Position numbers and translations under genes: made by a program. This document shows, piece after piece, positions 1-6,881 of a DNA stretch of 20,368 nucleotides; position 1 is the stretch's first letter; each line of letters starts with the position of its first letter. The stretch comes from Lachnospiraceae bacterium (GTDB lineage Bacteria > Bacillota > Clostridia > Lachnospirales > Lachnospiraceae): the NCBI GenBank assembly GCA_900763175.1, contig CAAFJI010000309.1, positions 1 to 20,368 on the forward strand, in the 5' to 3' direction. Under the pieces are notes generated by a model that was not told the origin of the DNA, made no database searches, and saw only the letters and a program-made list of their open reading frames with translations.

Positions 1-1569
1 ACAGAAGGAAACTGCTACGGTCTGATCGGAGCAAACGGTGCGGGTAAATCTACATTTCTGAAAATTCTTTCTGGTCAGCTTGAGCCTACCAAGGGTGACA
101 TCGTGATCACACCAGGCCAGCGTCTTTCTTTTTTACAGCAGGACCACTTTAAATACGATGCCTATACTGTTCTTGACACTGTTATTATGGGAAACCTTCG
201 ACTCTATGAGATCATGAAAGAAAAAGAAGCCATCTATGCCAAAGAGGATTTCACAGATGAAGACGGAATCCGCGCCAGCGAATTGGAGGGTGAATTTGCA
301 GAGATGAATGGATGGGAAGCAGAGTCTGATGCGGCTACTCTTCTGAATGGTCTTGGCATTGATACGGAATTCCATTATTCTAAAATGGCAGATCTCACCG
401 GCAGCATGAAGGTAAAGGTTCTTCTTGCTCAGGCCCTTTTCGGAAATCCGGATATTCTCCTTCTGGATGAGCCTACCAACCATCTGGATCTTCCGGCTAT
501 CGAGTGGCTGGAGGAATTCCTTATTAACTTTGATAACACAGTTATCGTTGTCTCTCATGACCGTTACTTCCTGAACAAGGTATGTACACAGACAGCTGAT
601 ATTGATTACGGAAAAATCCAGCTTTATGCAGGAAACTATGATTTCTGGTATGAGTCCAGCCAGCTTCTTATCAAACAGATGAAGGAAGCTAACAAAAAGA
701 AAGAAGAAAAGATCAAGGAGCTGCAGGAATTTATTTCCCGATTCAGCGCTAACGCTTCCAAATCCAAGCAGGCTACTTCCCGTAAGAGAGCTCTTGAGAA
801 AATCCAGCTTGACGATATGCGTCCTTCCAGCCGTAAATATCCATACATTGATTTCCGCCCTAACCGTGAGATTGGAAATGAAGTCTTGATGGTAGAGAAT
901 CTTTCCAAGACGATTGACGGTGTGAAGGTTCTGGATAATATTTCCTTCACCTTAGGCAGGGAAGATAAGGTTGCCTTTGTAGGTGCCAATGAACAGGCCA
1001 TCACTGTTTTCTTTAAGATCATCACCGGCGAAATGGAGCCAGATGAAGGTAATTACAAATGGGGAATCACCACTACACAGACGTATTTTCCAAAAGATAA
1101 TACACAGGAATTCGATAATGACCTTACTATCACTGATTGGCTGACTCAGTATTCCGAAATCAAGGATGCTACTTACGTAAGAGGTTTCCTTGGACGTATG
1201 CTTTTCCCTGGAGAGGACGGTGTGAAGCGTGTCCGTGTTCTTTCCGGTGGTGAAAAGGTTCGCTGCCTTCTTTCCAAGATGATGATCTCCGGTGCCAACA
1301 TCCTGATTCTGGATGAGCCTACTAACCATTTGGATATGGAGTCCATCACAGCTTTGAACAATGGTCTGATCAAGTTCCCAGGTGTCATTCTTTTCACCTC
1401 CCATGACCATCAGTTTGTTCAGACAACAGCTAACCGTATTATGGAAATCCTTCCAAACGGAACTATGATTGATAAGATTACCACCTACGATGAATACCTT
1501 GCCAGTGATGAGATGGCTAAGAAACGTCACGTATACGAGATTAATGAAGAGGACGCTCAGGACAACTAG
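1..1569 (+). CDS. ABC-F family ATPase (YkpA/YbiT-like), 5' end missing
   Basis: The reading frame is open from base 1, so the start lies outside the window; 522 residues are visible and roughly 15-20 are missing by comparison with usual ABC-F length. Two ATP-binding cassettes are joined by a charged linker and there is no membrane segment, the ABC-F layout of soluble proteins acting on the ribosome. NBD1 has a normal Walker A (GANGAGKST, bases 28-54), an altered signature (LTGSMK, 394-411) and Walker B DILLLDEPTNHLD. NBD2 has signature LSGGEKVR and Walker B NILILDEPTNHLD, but its Walker A reads GANEQAIT (982-1005), with Ile where Lys is expected. The overall pattern, including linker text such as FSANASKSKQATSRK, fits the YkpA/YbiT subgroup rather than a proven resistance factor. 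The stop codon TAG lies inside the left end of a palindromic element. Family call is firm; the cellular role is inferred. Confidence 0.93.
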   Translation, partial: TEGNCYGLIGANGAGKSTFLKILSGQLEPTKGDIVITPGQRLSFLQQDHFKYDAYTVLDTVIMGNLRLYEIMKEKEAIYAKEDFTDEDGIRASELEGEFAEMNGWEAESDAATLLNGLGIDTEFHYSKMADLTGSMKVKVLLAQALFGNPDILLLDEPTNHLDLPAIEWLEEFLINFDNTVIVVSHDRYFLNKVCTQTADIDYGKIQLYAGNYDFWYESSQLLIKQMKEANKKKEEKIKELQEFISRFSANASKSKQATSRKRALEKIQLDDMRPSSRKYPYIDFRPNREIGNEVLMVENLSKTIDGVKVLDNISFTLGREDKVAFVGANEQAITVFFKIITGEMEPDEGNYKWGITTTQTYFPKDNTQEFDNDLTITDWLTQYSEIKDATYVRGFLGRMLFPGEDGVKRVRVLSGGEKVRCLLSKMMISGANILILDEPTNHLDMESITALNNGLIKFPGVILFTSHDHQFVQTTANRIMEILPNGTMIDKITTYDEYLASDEMAKKRHVYEINEEDAQDN

Positions 1570-1733
1570 AGCGTGTTTGAAAAATCATTCCTGCAATCTG
1601 CGCGCCCCATTTTGCGGGACTTTTGTCCCGAATTCGGTTGTCGTAGCCCGCTACGACGCCCTCATCCGAGACAAATTCCCCACAAACTGTGGCGCACATT
1701 TTTCAGAAAGCATTTTCCAAACATGCTCTAGTT
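1564..1733. repeat. 170-bp palindromic MITE-like element
   Basis: The terminal 22 bases at 1564-1585 and 1712-1733 are inverted repeats matching at 20 of 22 positions (AACTAGAGC...GCTCTAGTT at the tips). Similarity continues inward, and the centre is a perfect 7-bp palindrome GTCGTAG-CCCG-CTACGAC (1640-1657) whose midpoint, 1648.5, is exactly the midpoint of the outer repeats. The whole element therefore folds as one long imperfect hairpin. It has no credible coding sequence. The left tip contains the stop codon of the ABC-F gene. Size, terminal inverted repeats and intergenic position suit a non-autonomous transposable element or a dispersed intergenic repeat; which one cannot be told from a single copy. 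Confidence 0.75.
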
Positions 1734-1784
1734 CTTCCCAACTTACTGAGCAGCATTTCGCTAATAAAAAAGAGTATAAAAATC

Positions 1785-1827
1785 CAGACCGGCGATTTCC
1801 GATAAAGATCGCCGGTCTGTTTTATTT
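1785..1827. terminator. Bidirectional rho-independent terminator
   Basis: A perfect 12-bp stem CAGACCGGCGAT (1785-1796) pairs with 1808-1819 around an 11-base loop. On the plus strand it is followed by TTTTATTTTA, and on the minus strand by GGATTTTTATA. It sits between two convergent genes, so it can end both the ABC-F transcript (+) and the secreted-protein transcript (-). Confidence 0.9.
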
Positions 1828-1840
1828 TATCTTGTTTTCT

Positions 1841-2662
1841 TTAACGAACGCTGCCTCTCACCTTAATATAATCAGACGGATAATAATAGGTAACGCTTCC
1901 CTTCGTAGTGGTCATTTCTCCGGTAAATGCATTTCCCCTAGAGTTCTGAGGAATCAACATGAAATAATATTTCGTACTTCCGTTGGTAGTGGAGTATTTG
2001 GGCCGAACAGAAGAAACTCGTTTTTTATTTACATATTTTCTGAAAAGCATATAGTTCCCTTTGAACTCATAAGTTTCATAAGATGAAGCTGTAAGCTTCC
2101 GCTGCACCTTTGCACCTTTTTTTGCTGAAATGATAAGCGGTAATGTAGAGATATTGCCTCCCTTTCCAGTCATATTGATCTTTTTTCCCTTAGTAATCGG
2201 TTTTGCGATTACCTTCAGAGGGCTGTGATTCTTCTTCGTCCATCTTTGAATGGAAGGATTGGAACTTCTGCTGGTAACCTGCATGAGAATATTCACAGAA
2301 CCATTGGTAACTCTTATGCAGGCAATCATTCCCGTGTTGGAAGTTCTGCTGGACTTCAAATATGTGGAATTGGTAATACTTCCAGAATTCGTCCTGCAGT
2401 TTTTCAACGCCATAGCAGTTCCGCCGTAAGCATATACGATGTCGTACCTGGTAGCAGATGTCTGTGGTATGATCTGGTAGGTATACTGGCTAATAGCATT
2501 CTTCTGGATATCATTGTTCATCAGGTGAACACACTGGTTCTTCAGTACGGTGGTCCTAAATCCCTTTACTGTTGCCGCTGACACCGGAATAGCACACAAA
2601 AGCACTAGTGTAGCAGCAACTGCTGCCAGCATCAGTTTTCTGATTCTCTTTCCTTCTTCCAT
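1841..2662 (-). CDS. Secreted protein of unknown family
   Basis: The 273-residue product begins with a basic n-region (KRIRK), a hydrophobic core (LMLAAVAATLVLLCAIPV) and a likely signal peptidase I site after VSA near residue 29, so it should be exported; no sortase motif, lipobox or second membrane segment is seen. The mature part is rich in Ser, Thr, Asn, Lys and Tyr and has a beta-rich look, with only scattered cysteines and no catalytic motif I recognise. The start is supported by AAGGAGG about five bases upstream. The gene ends 14 bases from the shared terminator and converges on the ABC-F gene. An upstream TATAAT-like box and a short hairpin suggest its own transcript. The function is unknown; a surface or matrix-binding protein is only a guess. 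Confidence 0.8.
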   Translation of the reverse strand: MEEGKRIRKLMLAAVAATLVLLCAIPVSAATVKGFRTTVLKNQCVHLMNNDIQKNAISQYTYQIIPQTSATRYDIVYAYGGTAMALKNCRTNSGSITNSTYLKSSRTSNTGMIACIRVTNGSVNILMQVTSRSSNPSIQRWTKKNHSPLKVIAKPITKGKKINMTGKGGNISTLPLIISAKKGAKVQRKLTASSYETYEFKGNYMLFRKYVNKKRVSSVRPKYSTTNGSTKYYFMLIPQNSRGNAFTGEMTTTKGSVTYYYPSDYIKVRGSVR

Positions 2663-2700
2663 AAATCCTCCTTACTGCTCTGATAGAGCTTCTCTTTTTC

Positions 2701-2729
2701 ATTATATAGCTGCACATACCTCTTTTGTT
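2701..2729 (-). promoter_or_regulatory. Possible promoter of the secreted-protein gene
   Basis: On the minus strand a TATAAT box (2706-2701), inside TATATAATG, lies about 40 bases upstream of the start codon. The -35 region 17 bases further up (AACAAA) is poor. A small hairpin GCTCT-ATC-AGAGC (2677-2689) follows in the leader just before the ribosome binding site. Confidence 0.35.
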
Positions 2730-2774
2730 TTTATTATTTTAGCATATCGTAGTTTGTCATCTGTAAAACGAAAC

Positions 2775-3260
2775 TTACTCCTCTCCCACTGTAATTTCAG
2801 CTAATTTTCCGTCAGTCACTTTCAGCAGATCCACTACCGGAACCTTCAGTGTAAGTCCGATTCTTCCACCGCTTACATAAATTTCCTGAAAATTTCCTGC
2901 AGACGCATCAAATACAGTAGGAAATGGCTTTTTCATGCCAATAGGGCTGCAGCCGCCTCTCACATAGCCGGTAATCCTGGTAATATCTTTCACATGGATC
3001 ATATCTACCGCCTTCTCTCCAACTGCCTTTGCTGCTGCCTTACGATCAACCTCCTTCTCAATAGGAACTACAAATACGTAGTATCCTCCACTTTTCCCTT
3101 CCATCACAAGAGTCTTAAAGGATTGCTCGTAAGGTGCCCCAGTAATGTCTGCGCAGTGGATCCCATCAATAAATTCATCACACTCATAAGACAAGGCTTC
3201 ATATTTCACTTTCTGCCTGTCAAGCATTCTCATTGCGTTTGTTTTCGCTTCTTTTGCCAT
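2775..3260 (-). CDS. ybaK: YbaK/EbsC-type Cys-tRNA(Pro) deacylase
   Basis: A 161-residue protein of the YbaK/aminoacyl-tRNA editing family, which hydrolyses Cys wrongly attached to tRNA(Pro) in the cytoplasm. Family hallmarks are visible: the segment EQSFKTLV with the conserved lysine at residue 49, the core strand YYVFVVPIEKEVD, and GGCSPIGMKK at residues 102-111, followed by GNFQEIYVSGGRIGLTL. The length equals that of typical bacterial YbaK proteins. AGGAGG lies ten bases before the ATG. The gene is monocistronic as far as can be seen: 112 bases separate it from the secreted-protein gene, and upstream it faces the non-coding prophage border. It looks intact, with all motifs present. Chromosomal housekeeping gene, not phage. 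Confidence 0.92.
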   Translation of the reverse strand: MAKEAKTNAMRMLDRQKVKYEALSYECDEFIDGIHCADITGAPYEQSFKTLVMEGKSGGYYVFVVPIEKEVDRKAAAKAVGEKAVDMIHVKDITRITGYVRGGCSPIGMKKPFPTVFDASAGNFQEIYVSGGRIGLTLKVPVVDLLKVTDGKLAEITVGEE

Positions 3261-3309
3261 TTTAAATCATCCTCCTGAATGTATCATCCCTCTGTGTTCC
3301 GGATTCTTT

Positions 3310-3413
3310 CCCTACCGCACAAAAAAGGATCCTGCTTGCAGGATTCTCCGCCTGCGGCGGGTCGCTTCAGCGACATCTACCTTTCCGCCGCAGTGCAATC
3401 CTGCCCGGTAGGG
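3310..3413. ncRNA. Nested multi-stem intergenic element
   Basis: Four perfect helices nest inside each other: CCCTACCG (3310-3317) with 3406-3413, GCAGGATT (3338-3345) with 3397-3404, CTGCGGCGG (3352-3360) with 3385-3393, and an inner hairpin GTCGC-TTCA-GCGAC (3361-3374). An alternative hairpin CCTGC-TT-GCAGG (3331-3342) competes with the second helix. Such order does not arise by chance in a non-coding stretch. It may be a structured RNA or a dispersed intergenic repeat; the strand and function are not determined. Only weak, unconvincing reading frames cross it. Confidence 0.55.
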
Positions 3414-3414
3414 C

Positions 3415-3463
3415 TTTTTTATGCAATAGGGGATTCCAACGGAATTTCCTATTGCATAAAAAA
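3415..3463. terminator. Long symmetrical hairpin with A/T flanks, likely bidirectional terminator
   Basis: A perfect 16-base inverted repeat (3415-3430 with 3448-3463, outer T6/A6 and core ATGCAATAGG) is extended inward by ATTCC-AAC-GGAAT after a two-base mismatch. The T or A runs at the outer ends are placed as in terminators for both strands. Immediately left is GCCC-GGTA-GGGC-T6, a second small terminator-like hairpin on the plus strand. Confidence 0.6.
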
Positions 3464-3492
3464 TGCCGCAAACCCTTGAGCTTACGGCATTT
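3455..3492 (-). terminator. Rho-independent terminator of the truncated minus-strand gene
   Basis: On the minus strand AAATGCCG (3492-3485) pairs with CGGCATTT (3468-3461) across a 16-base loop and is followed by more Ts. It lies 25 bases after the stop codon at 3517 and so looks like the normal terminator of the gene whose 3' end is preserved there. It partly overlaps the neighbouring 16-base inverted repeat, so the two folds are alternatives. Confidence 0.65.
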
Positions 3493-3499
3493 TCAGCGT

Positions 3500-3625
3500 T
3501 TTTACACTTTATGAAATTAGAACTTGCCAGCCTCTGCAGCTTCCTCAACGGAAACAGTAAGTCTTTACTTTTCTGGCTTATTTTCATATTTGTAAGTTAC
3601 TTGTAAGTTGCACGCATACTCTTGA
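3500..3625. other. Candidate prophage attachment (att) region
   Basis: This segment lies between the last phage gene (amidase) and host sequence. It contains the orphan gene 3' end (3517-3564) and, 25 bases away on the phage side, two direct copies of TTGTAAGTT (3590-3598 and 3601-3609) spaced by 11 bases, one helical turn, as in integrase arm-type sites. The core cannot be delimited because the other att site and the integrase are outside the window. Confidence 0.4.
3517..3564 (-). pseudogene. Isolated 3' end of a minus-strand gene at the prophage border
   Basis: On the minus strand the frame between an in-frame stop (3567-3565) and the stop TAA at 3519-3517 reads RLTVSVEEAAEAGKF. It has no start codon or ribosome binding site of its own, is typical of a protein C-terminus, and is followed by a terminator. 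The simplest reading is that the body of this host gene lies on the other side of the prophage, beyond the window, and that the phage integrated in or near its 3' end. I do not recognise the gene from 15 residues. Confidence 0.4.
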
Positions 3626-3648
3626 GTTGTTTAGCATTATTTTTACAT

Positions 3649-3677
3649 AGGGTATAATGAGTTGCGTTCATTGTCAA
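3649..3677 (-). promoter_or_regulatory. Promoter-like sequence reading out of the prophage end
   Basis: On the minus strand a perfect TTGACA (3677-3672) is followed after 17 bases by TACCCT (3654-3649), a moderate -10. The opposite strand carries TATAAT at 3653-3658 but with a poor -35. Transcription on the minus strand would run across the att region toward the orphan gene end. It could also be the edge of an integrase-binding region. Confidence 0.35.
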
Positions 3678-3700
3678 GTGTAAAATACATTTTAGTTTCC

Positions 3701-4510
3701 TTAGTTTCGAGTACTCTTTATAATTGTTTCTGCAAAACCTTCTATTCTCAGTTTTTTTGTTGCTCTTTTTGCAGCTTTTTTCGTATTGTAATTTCCGACC
3801 TGGACACGGTACGGAACGGAACCGGATACCTTTCTGATTTTGGCGGAGAAGCCAGCTTTTTCCAGAATCGTGACGAGTGCGCTTGCATTTTCTTTTGAAC
3901 TGTAAGCCCCGGCCTGGATGTAATACTTGGCTTTTTGCGCCGGCGCAACTACGGGTGTAATCACGATGTCTTTCCCCAGGATGCCTTCTGCGATCAACTT
4001 ACCGTGAGCATCCATGCCAAGCTTCTGTGCCTTGGCGTAATCGTCTGCGGAATCACAGAAGAAAGATTCCACCAGGACTGCTTTCGCCTTGGTCTTTCTG
4101 GTCCAATATAAGCCTGGGCGTGTTTCTGCACCCCTGTTGTGCCAAATGGTACCAAGCTTGGCACTGATTCTCTGGGCTTCTGGGAGTCCGTTTGCATTAT
4201 AGCAATAGGCTTCACAGCCGTAGGCGGAACCATTAAAAGCGTTCAAATGGAGCTGCACAGATAAGTCGTAATTCTGTTTGTGCTCCTCTGTGATGAAATA
4301 GTTGATTTCATCGTTCAGAGAATGCAACTGTCCTTCTGGCGCAATGCACAGCACTGCTTCATGGCCTGCAGTCTGGAGCCACTTGCACACGTAGGGTGCC
4401 AGTTCTTTATTATATTTATATTCGTTCACGCCACCGTACTTAGTCCCGTCTGCAGATGAGATGGTTCCGTTCCCATAGTTTGCGTGGCCTACGCAGATAA
4501 AATACTTCAT
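3701..4510 (-). CDS. N-acetylmuramoyl-L-alanine amidase with SPOR domain (phage endolysin)
   Basis: This 269-residue enzyme cleaves the bond between MurNAc and the first L-Ala of peptidoglycan. The N-terminal Amidase_3 domain (about residues 1-180) shows the zinc and catalytic residues expected of the family: His9 (VGHAN), Glu30 (GGVNEYKYN), His88 (SVQLHLNAF) and Glu148 (VLVESFF). A linker with VVAPAQ leads to a SPOR domain at about 193-265 (KYYIQAGAYSSKENA... YRVQVGNY), which binds glycan strands lacking stem peptides. There is no signal peptide, so release depends on the holin encoded just upstream. AAAGGAG stands eight bases before the ATG. It is the last gene of the late operon, as usual for lysis cassettes in clostridial phages. 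Confidence 0.94.
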   Translation of the reverse strand: MKYFICVGHANYGNGTISSADGTKYGGVNEYKYNKELAPYVCKWLQTAGHEAVLCIAPEGQLHSLNDEINYFITEEHKQNYDLSVQLHLNAFNGSAYGCEAYCYNANGLPEAQRISAKLGTIWHNRGAETRPGLYWTRKTKAKAVLVESFFCDSADDYAKAQKLGMDAHGKLIAEGILGKDIVITPVVAPAQKAKYYIQAGAYSSKENASALVTILEKAGFSAKIRKVSGSVPYRVQVGNYNTKKAAKRATKKLRIEGFAETIIKSTRN

Positions 4511-4533
4511 GTTCTTAGTCTCCTTTCAAATAT

Positions 4534-4553
4534 GAGGGCGATCACTCGCCCTC
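4534..4553 (-). terminator. Hairpin overlapping the holin stop codon
   Basis: A perfect 8-bp stem GAGGGCGA-GTGA-TCGCCCTC includes the TGA stop codon of the holin gene in its loop. The sequence after it on the minus strand is ATATTTG, too poor in T for a strong terminator. It may pace ribosomes or partly attenuate transcription between holin and amidase, and it lies 24 bases before the amidase start. Confidence 0.5.
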
Positions 4554-4997
4554 GTTCTCCTCACCGTCTTTGTTAATTGCTTTATCGGCCACTTCCAATC
4601 CCTTGATCAGGATCTTTGGTACATCCACTCCCATCTCCACCAGGTTCTCGCAAATGGATCGGATCTCATTTACTAACAGAGAAGCCAGGACGAAGAAGCC
4701 AAGTAACGTGGTGATGCCAAGATCAATTCCAAGTGTCTTTCCAATCTCCACGAATACGGCTGATGCTCCGAAGGCTACTGCGATCATGATCCAATAGGCC
4801 AGCTTTTTCAGAACGCCTTTCCATCCTGCCTTAGAATTTTCTTTATGCGCCAGTCTGGATTTCATCCAGCCAGTAATCCAGTCAGCAATATTAAAGGCCA
4901 GGAACAATGCAAACAGAATCCAGTGCTCTCCAAAGATATAGCTCAATACAGCAACAGCTGCGCCAAAAATGGCATTATACGTATCAATCACCTTCAT
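4542..4997 (-). CDS. Phage holin (TcdE / Phage_holin_4_1 type)
   Basis: A 151-residue membrane protein that should form lesions in the cytoplasmic membrane and let the amidase reach the wall. Hydrophobic segments lie at about residues 8-40 (AVAVLSYIFGEHWILFALFLAFNIADWITG, probably two helices), 68-86 (AYWIMIAVAFGASAVFVEIG) and 90-112 (LGITTLLGFFVLASLLVNE). The motif NIADWITGWMKS, the basic cytosolic loop before SKAGWKGVLKKL, and the acidic tail (NKDGEENEGE) are typical of the toxin secretion/phage lysis holin family. AAGGAG is found eleven bases before the ATG. It precedes the amidase gene by 31 bases, making a lysis cassette. Confidence 0.92.
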   Translation of the reverse strand: MKVIDTYNAIFGAAVAVLSYIFGEHWILFALFLAFNIADWITGWMKSRLAHKENSKAGWKGVLKKLAYWIMIAVAFGASAVFVEIGKTLGIDLGITTLLGFFVLASLLVNEIRSICENLVEMGVDVPKILIKGLEVADKAINKDGEENEGE

Positions 4998-5032
4998 AAT
5001 TATGTGTTCTCCTTCTTATTGTATTGTTTTAT

Positions 5033-5062
5033 GGTATAAAAATAAGACCGGTCACACGGTCT
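5033..5062 (-). terminator. Terminator-like hairpin between S74 tail gene and holin
   Basis: On the minus strand AGACCG (5062-5057) pairs with CGGTCT (5050-5045) around a six-base loop, followed by TATTTTTATA. The stem is short but the T-rich tail is right. It could partly separate the structural genes from the lysis cassette. Confidence 0.55.
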
Positions 5063-5114
5063 CGCTCTTGGGTTATTTGTATTTCTTTCCATTTGTGACA
5101 TTCTCCTCAATATT

Positions 5115-6605
5115 TTAGTAGGCTGCTAATTTTAATCGTTTCTTTAGGGACTTGATTTCATTGTCTTGTTCCTGCATAGCTTGCACAAGATATGCAATCA
5201 TCTGCAATTCGTTTATGCTCTTATAATCTGGATGACCGTCTGTATAGCCTCCACCATCAACGAGAGTGCTATCAATCTTTTCTAGCTCATCGGCTACAAA
5301 TCCAATTTTATATTTTTTGTGAGAATCCTTTCTTATATAAGAGTGTGTTTTCATCATTCTTATTATTTTTATAGCATCCTGTACTTCCGTATCTTTTATG
5401 TGTTCTTTTAGGCGAATATCTGACAATGCTTTACTGCAAGCTCGTCCAAGACTGAACCATTTGTATTCCCCGTCAAGTCTTGTCTGAATCCAAATGGAGC
5501 CTGGATAGCTATCTCCATTGTAAATAAATGCCCTATTTCCTGCAACTTCTGCTCCGAGATAGACTCCAACTGCGCCAGAGCTTACGTTATATCCAACGTA
5601 AATGTTTCCATAACTTCCATCCAATCCTAGTGGAAACTTAGCACTTGTATTATTGTAAAATCCGAAGAAATTCGGATCACCAGTTGCTGTTGCAGCGCCA
5701 AACCGCCAATCAATATCTTGGCTCACATTATGTGACTGGTACTCTCCATTCGAGCACACCAGACCGTACGCCCGCATGACATTTCCCTCAAACTGTCCAC
5801 CAGTATATACGTTTTTGTCATTATATGCCCGTATCCAGTCAGAGTCTTTCATGTACCAGCCGCCTTGGTGCTTTTCATTTAACCAACCTGTATCACCCAT
5901 TGACCGAAACCAATCGACTGAAAATATCGTGGATGTATCGATTTTACTTGTAGCCTCCATCTCTTTGGCTGTGATTTTTTTTGGAGTTGTGATATTTCCG
6001 CTGTACATATTCAGATCGCCGTATGCAGTTATCGAGCCAGCACCAGTAAATTCAAGCCCAGCACCACTTTGAGCTCCTGTAGCATTTAGCAATTTACCGA
6101 CCCTAACCGTTTTGCCATCATAATATAATACCCGCTCCACATCAATATCACTGTTTGCCAGAGAGAATTCTTTGGTTGCTATAATTCTTTTTGCCGCAAC
6201 ATCTGCCCCGATTAGCGTAGCACCCCTGATTATTCCAGTTGCCGTTATATCCTGTGCAAAAATTTCATCAATATCCATTTTCCCGCCGGATATTATAGTA
6301 CTAGAACCTTCTTTATTTTTTATGACAAGTTTTTCAGTAAGCAGTTCGGCAGTCCGATCCGTGAGGGTAAAATCTGTTTTGGAAGTTCCCGAGCCAATGA
6401 GCCAGTTAATTTTATCTGCCGTCATTTCTGCGCTCGTAGTTCTTTTGTACAATGTTTTTCCACCATCTGTAAGCTCTTTATATTCACTTTCGGAAATTAC
6501 AGCAGATATTTTTCCTTTTTGTACATTTAGTGCTGTTTCAATATTGGAAAATAAGTTTTTAAAACTGTCTTTCTCAAATATGTTTACTTCCTTTTGCAGT
6601 ACCAC
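5115..6605 (-). CDS. Tail fibre/spike protein with C-terminal S74 self-cleaving chaperone
   Basis: The 496-residue protein has a helical, low-complexity N-terminal part, a middle repeat-rich stem with many short beta-like turns (ITATGIIRGATLIGADVAAKRIIATKEF, 'YSGNITTPKKITAKEM'), a globular region around residues 230-390, and a peptidase S74 domain from about 395. S74 domains fold trimeric fibres and then cut themselves off. The cleavage motif SDIRLKEH gives Ser395 and Lys400, spaced five apart as in the known Ser/Lys dyad, and the domain ends in a coiled coil (MQEQDNEIKSLKKRLKLAAY). The start is GTG, supported by AGGAGG seven bases upstream. It is probably a tail-tip fibre or receptor-binding component that works beside the DGR-varied protein. 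Confidence 0.85.
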   Translation of the reverse strand: MVLQKEVNIFEKDSFKNLFSNIETALNVQKGKISAVISESEYKELTDGGKTLYKRTTSAEMTADKINWLIGSGTSKTDFTLTDRTAELLTEKLVIKNKEGSSTIISGGKMDIDEIFAQDITATGIIRGATLIGADVAAKRIIATKEFSLANSDIDVERVLYYDGKTVRVGKLLNATGAQSGAGLEFTGAGSITAYGDLNMYSGNITTPKKITAKEMEATSKIDTSTIFSVDWFRSMGDTGWLNEKHQGGWYMKDSDWIRAYNDKNVYTGGQFEGNVMRAYGLVCSNGEYQSHNVSQDIDWRFGAATATGDPNFFGFYNNTSAKFPLGLDGSYGNIYVGYNVSSGAVGVYLGAEVAGNRAFIYNGDSYPGSIWIQTRLDGEYKWFSLGRACSKALSDIRLKEHIKDTEVQDAIKIIRMMKTHSYIRKDSHKKYKIGFVADELEKIDSTLVDGGGYTDGHPDYKSINELQMIAYLVQAMQEQDNEIKSLKKRLKLAAY

Positions 6606-6625
6606 TTTCTCCCCTCCTTTCTCCG

Positions 6626-6772
6626 TTAATCAGCATATCTGCGGCAATGGTATTCTACAACATCCATTTCCTGCTCAATTTCTTCCAGGCTTTTTCGTTG
6701 GCTTCCTTTTAGCAGAAAAATAAGGTCATAGATAATGGACCATAGCTTACTGATTATTTGTAGTTGTGTCAT
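6626..6772 (-). CDS. Small hypothetical phage protein (48 aa)
   Basis: The frame is open further upstream, but the ATG at 6772 is preferred because GGAGGAAG precedes it and the extra N-terminus would overlap the previous gene fully. The product has a hydrophobic helix-like stretch (LWSIIYDLIFLLKGS) followed by an acidic, amphipathic tail (SLEEIEQEMDVVEYHCRRYAD). It overlaps the preceding 44-codon gene by 26 bases and is followed within 20 bases by the S74 tail gene. I do not recognise a family; tail assembly accessory or membrane peptide are both possible. Confidence 0.55.
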   Translation of the reverse strand: MTQLQIISKLWSIIYDLIFLLKGSQRKSLEEIEQEMDVVEYHCRRYAD

Positions 6773-6881
6773 CTCTTTTTTCTTCCTCCAGAAGCTTTCG
6801 GGTGGCTTCACGCCATCGTGCCGGAACCTCTTCGAGTGTCATCTTTCCCATTTCAATTCTTACTTTGTAGAATTTAGCCAT
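6747..6881 (-). CDS. CD1375/XkdX-like small tail-region protein (44 aa)
   Basis: The product begins MAKFYKVRIEMGKMTLEEVP and continues with ARWREATRKLLEEE, the recognisable pattern of the short CD1375-type proteins found between tail fibre and holin genes of clostridial prophages. GGAGGTG lies seven bases upstream of the ATG, and the start overlaps the preceding stop codon by one base (TAATG), a sign of translational coupling. The role is not established; the position suggests a tail-tip accessory. Confidence 0.75.
   Translation of the reverse strand: MAKFYKVRIEMGKMTLEEVPARWREATRKLLEEEKRDDTTTNNQ

Noticed and set aside
1469..2086. 205-codon plus-strand frame over the palindrome and the 3' part of the secreted-protein gene
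   Set aside because: It overlaps the end of the ABC-F gene, a terminator and an opposing gene with good start signals.
3312..3587. 91-codon minus-strand frame across the structured intergenic element
   Set aside because: The reading frame runs through nested hairpins and two terminators; its Arg- and Cys-rich text reflects the inverted repeats.
3500..3700. tRNA gene as attachment site
   Set aside because: No cloverleaf or T-loop consensus was found on either strand.
5000..5092. 30-codon minus-strand frame between S74 gene and holin
   Set aside because: It overlaps the terminator-like hairpin, has unremarkable composition and no family resemblance.
6172..6723. 183-codon plus-strand frame opposite the S74 gene
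   Set aside because: Antisense shadow: repetitive Ser/Val/Ile text, no ribosome binding site, and the minus-strand gene is well supported.
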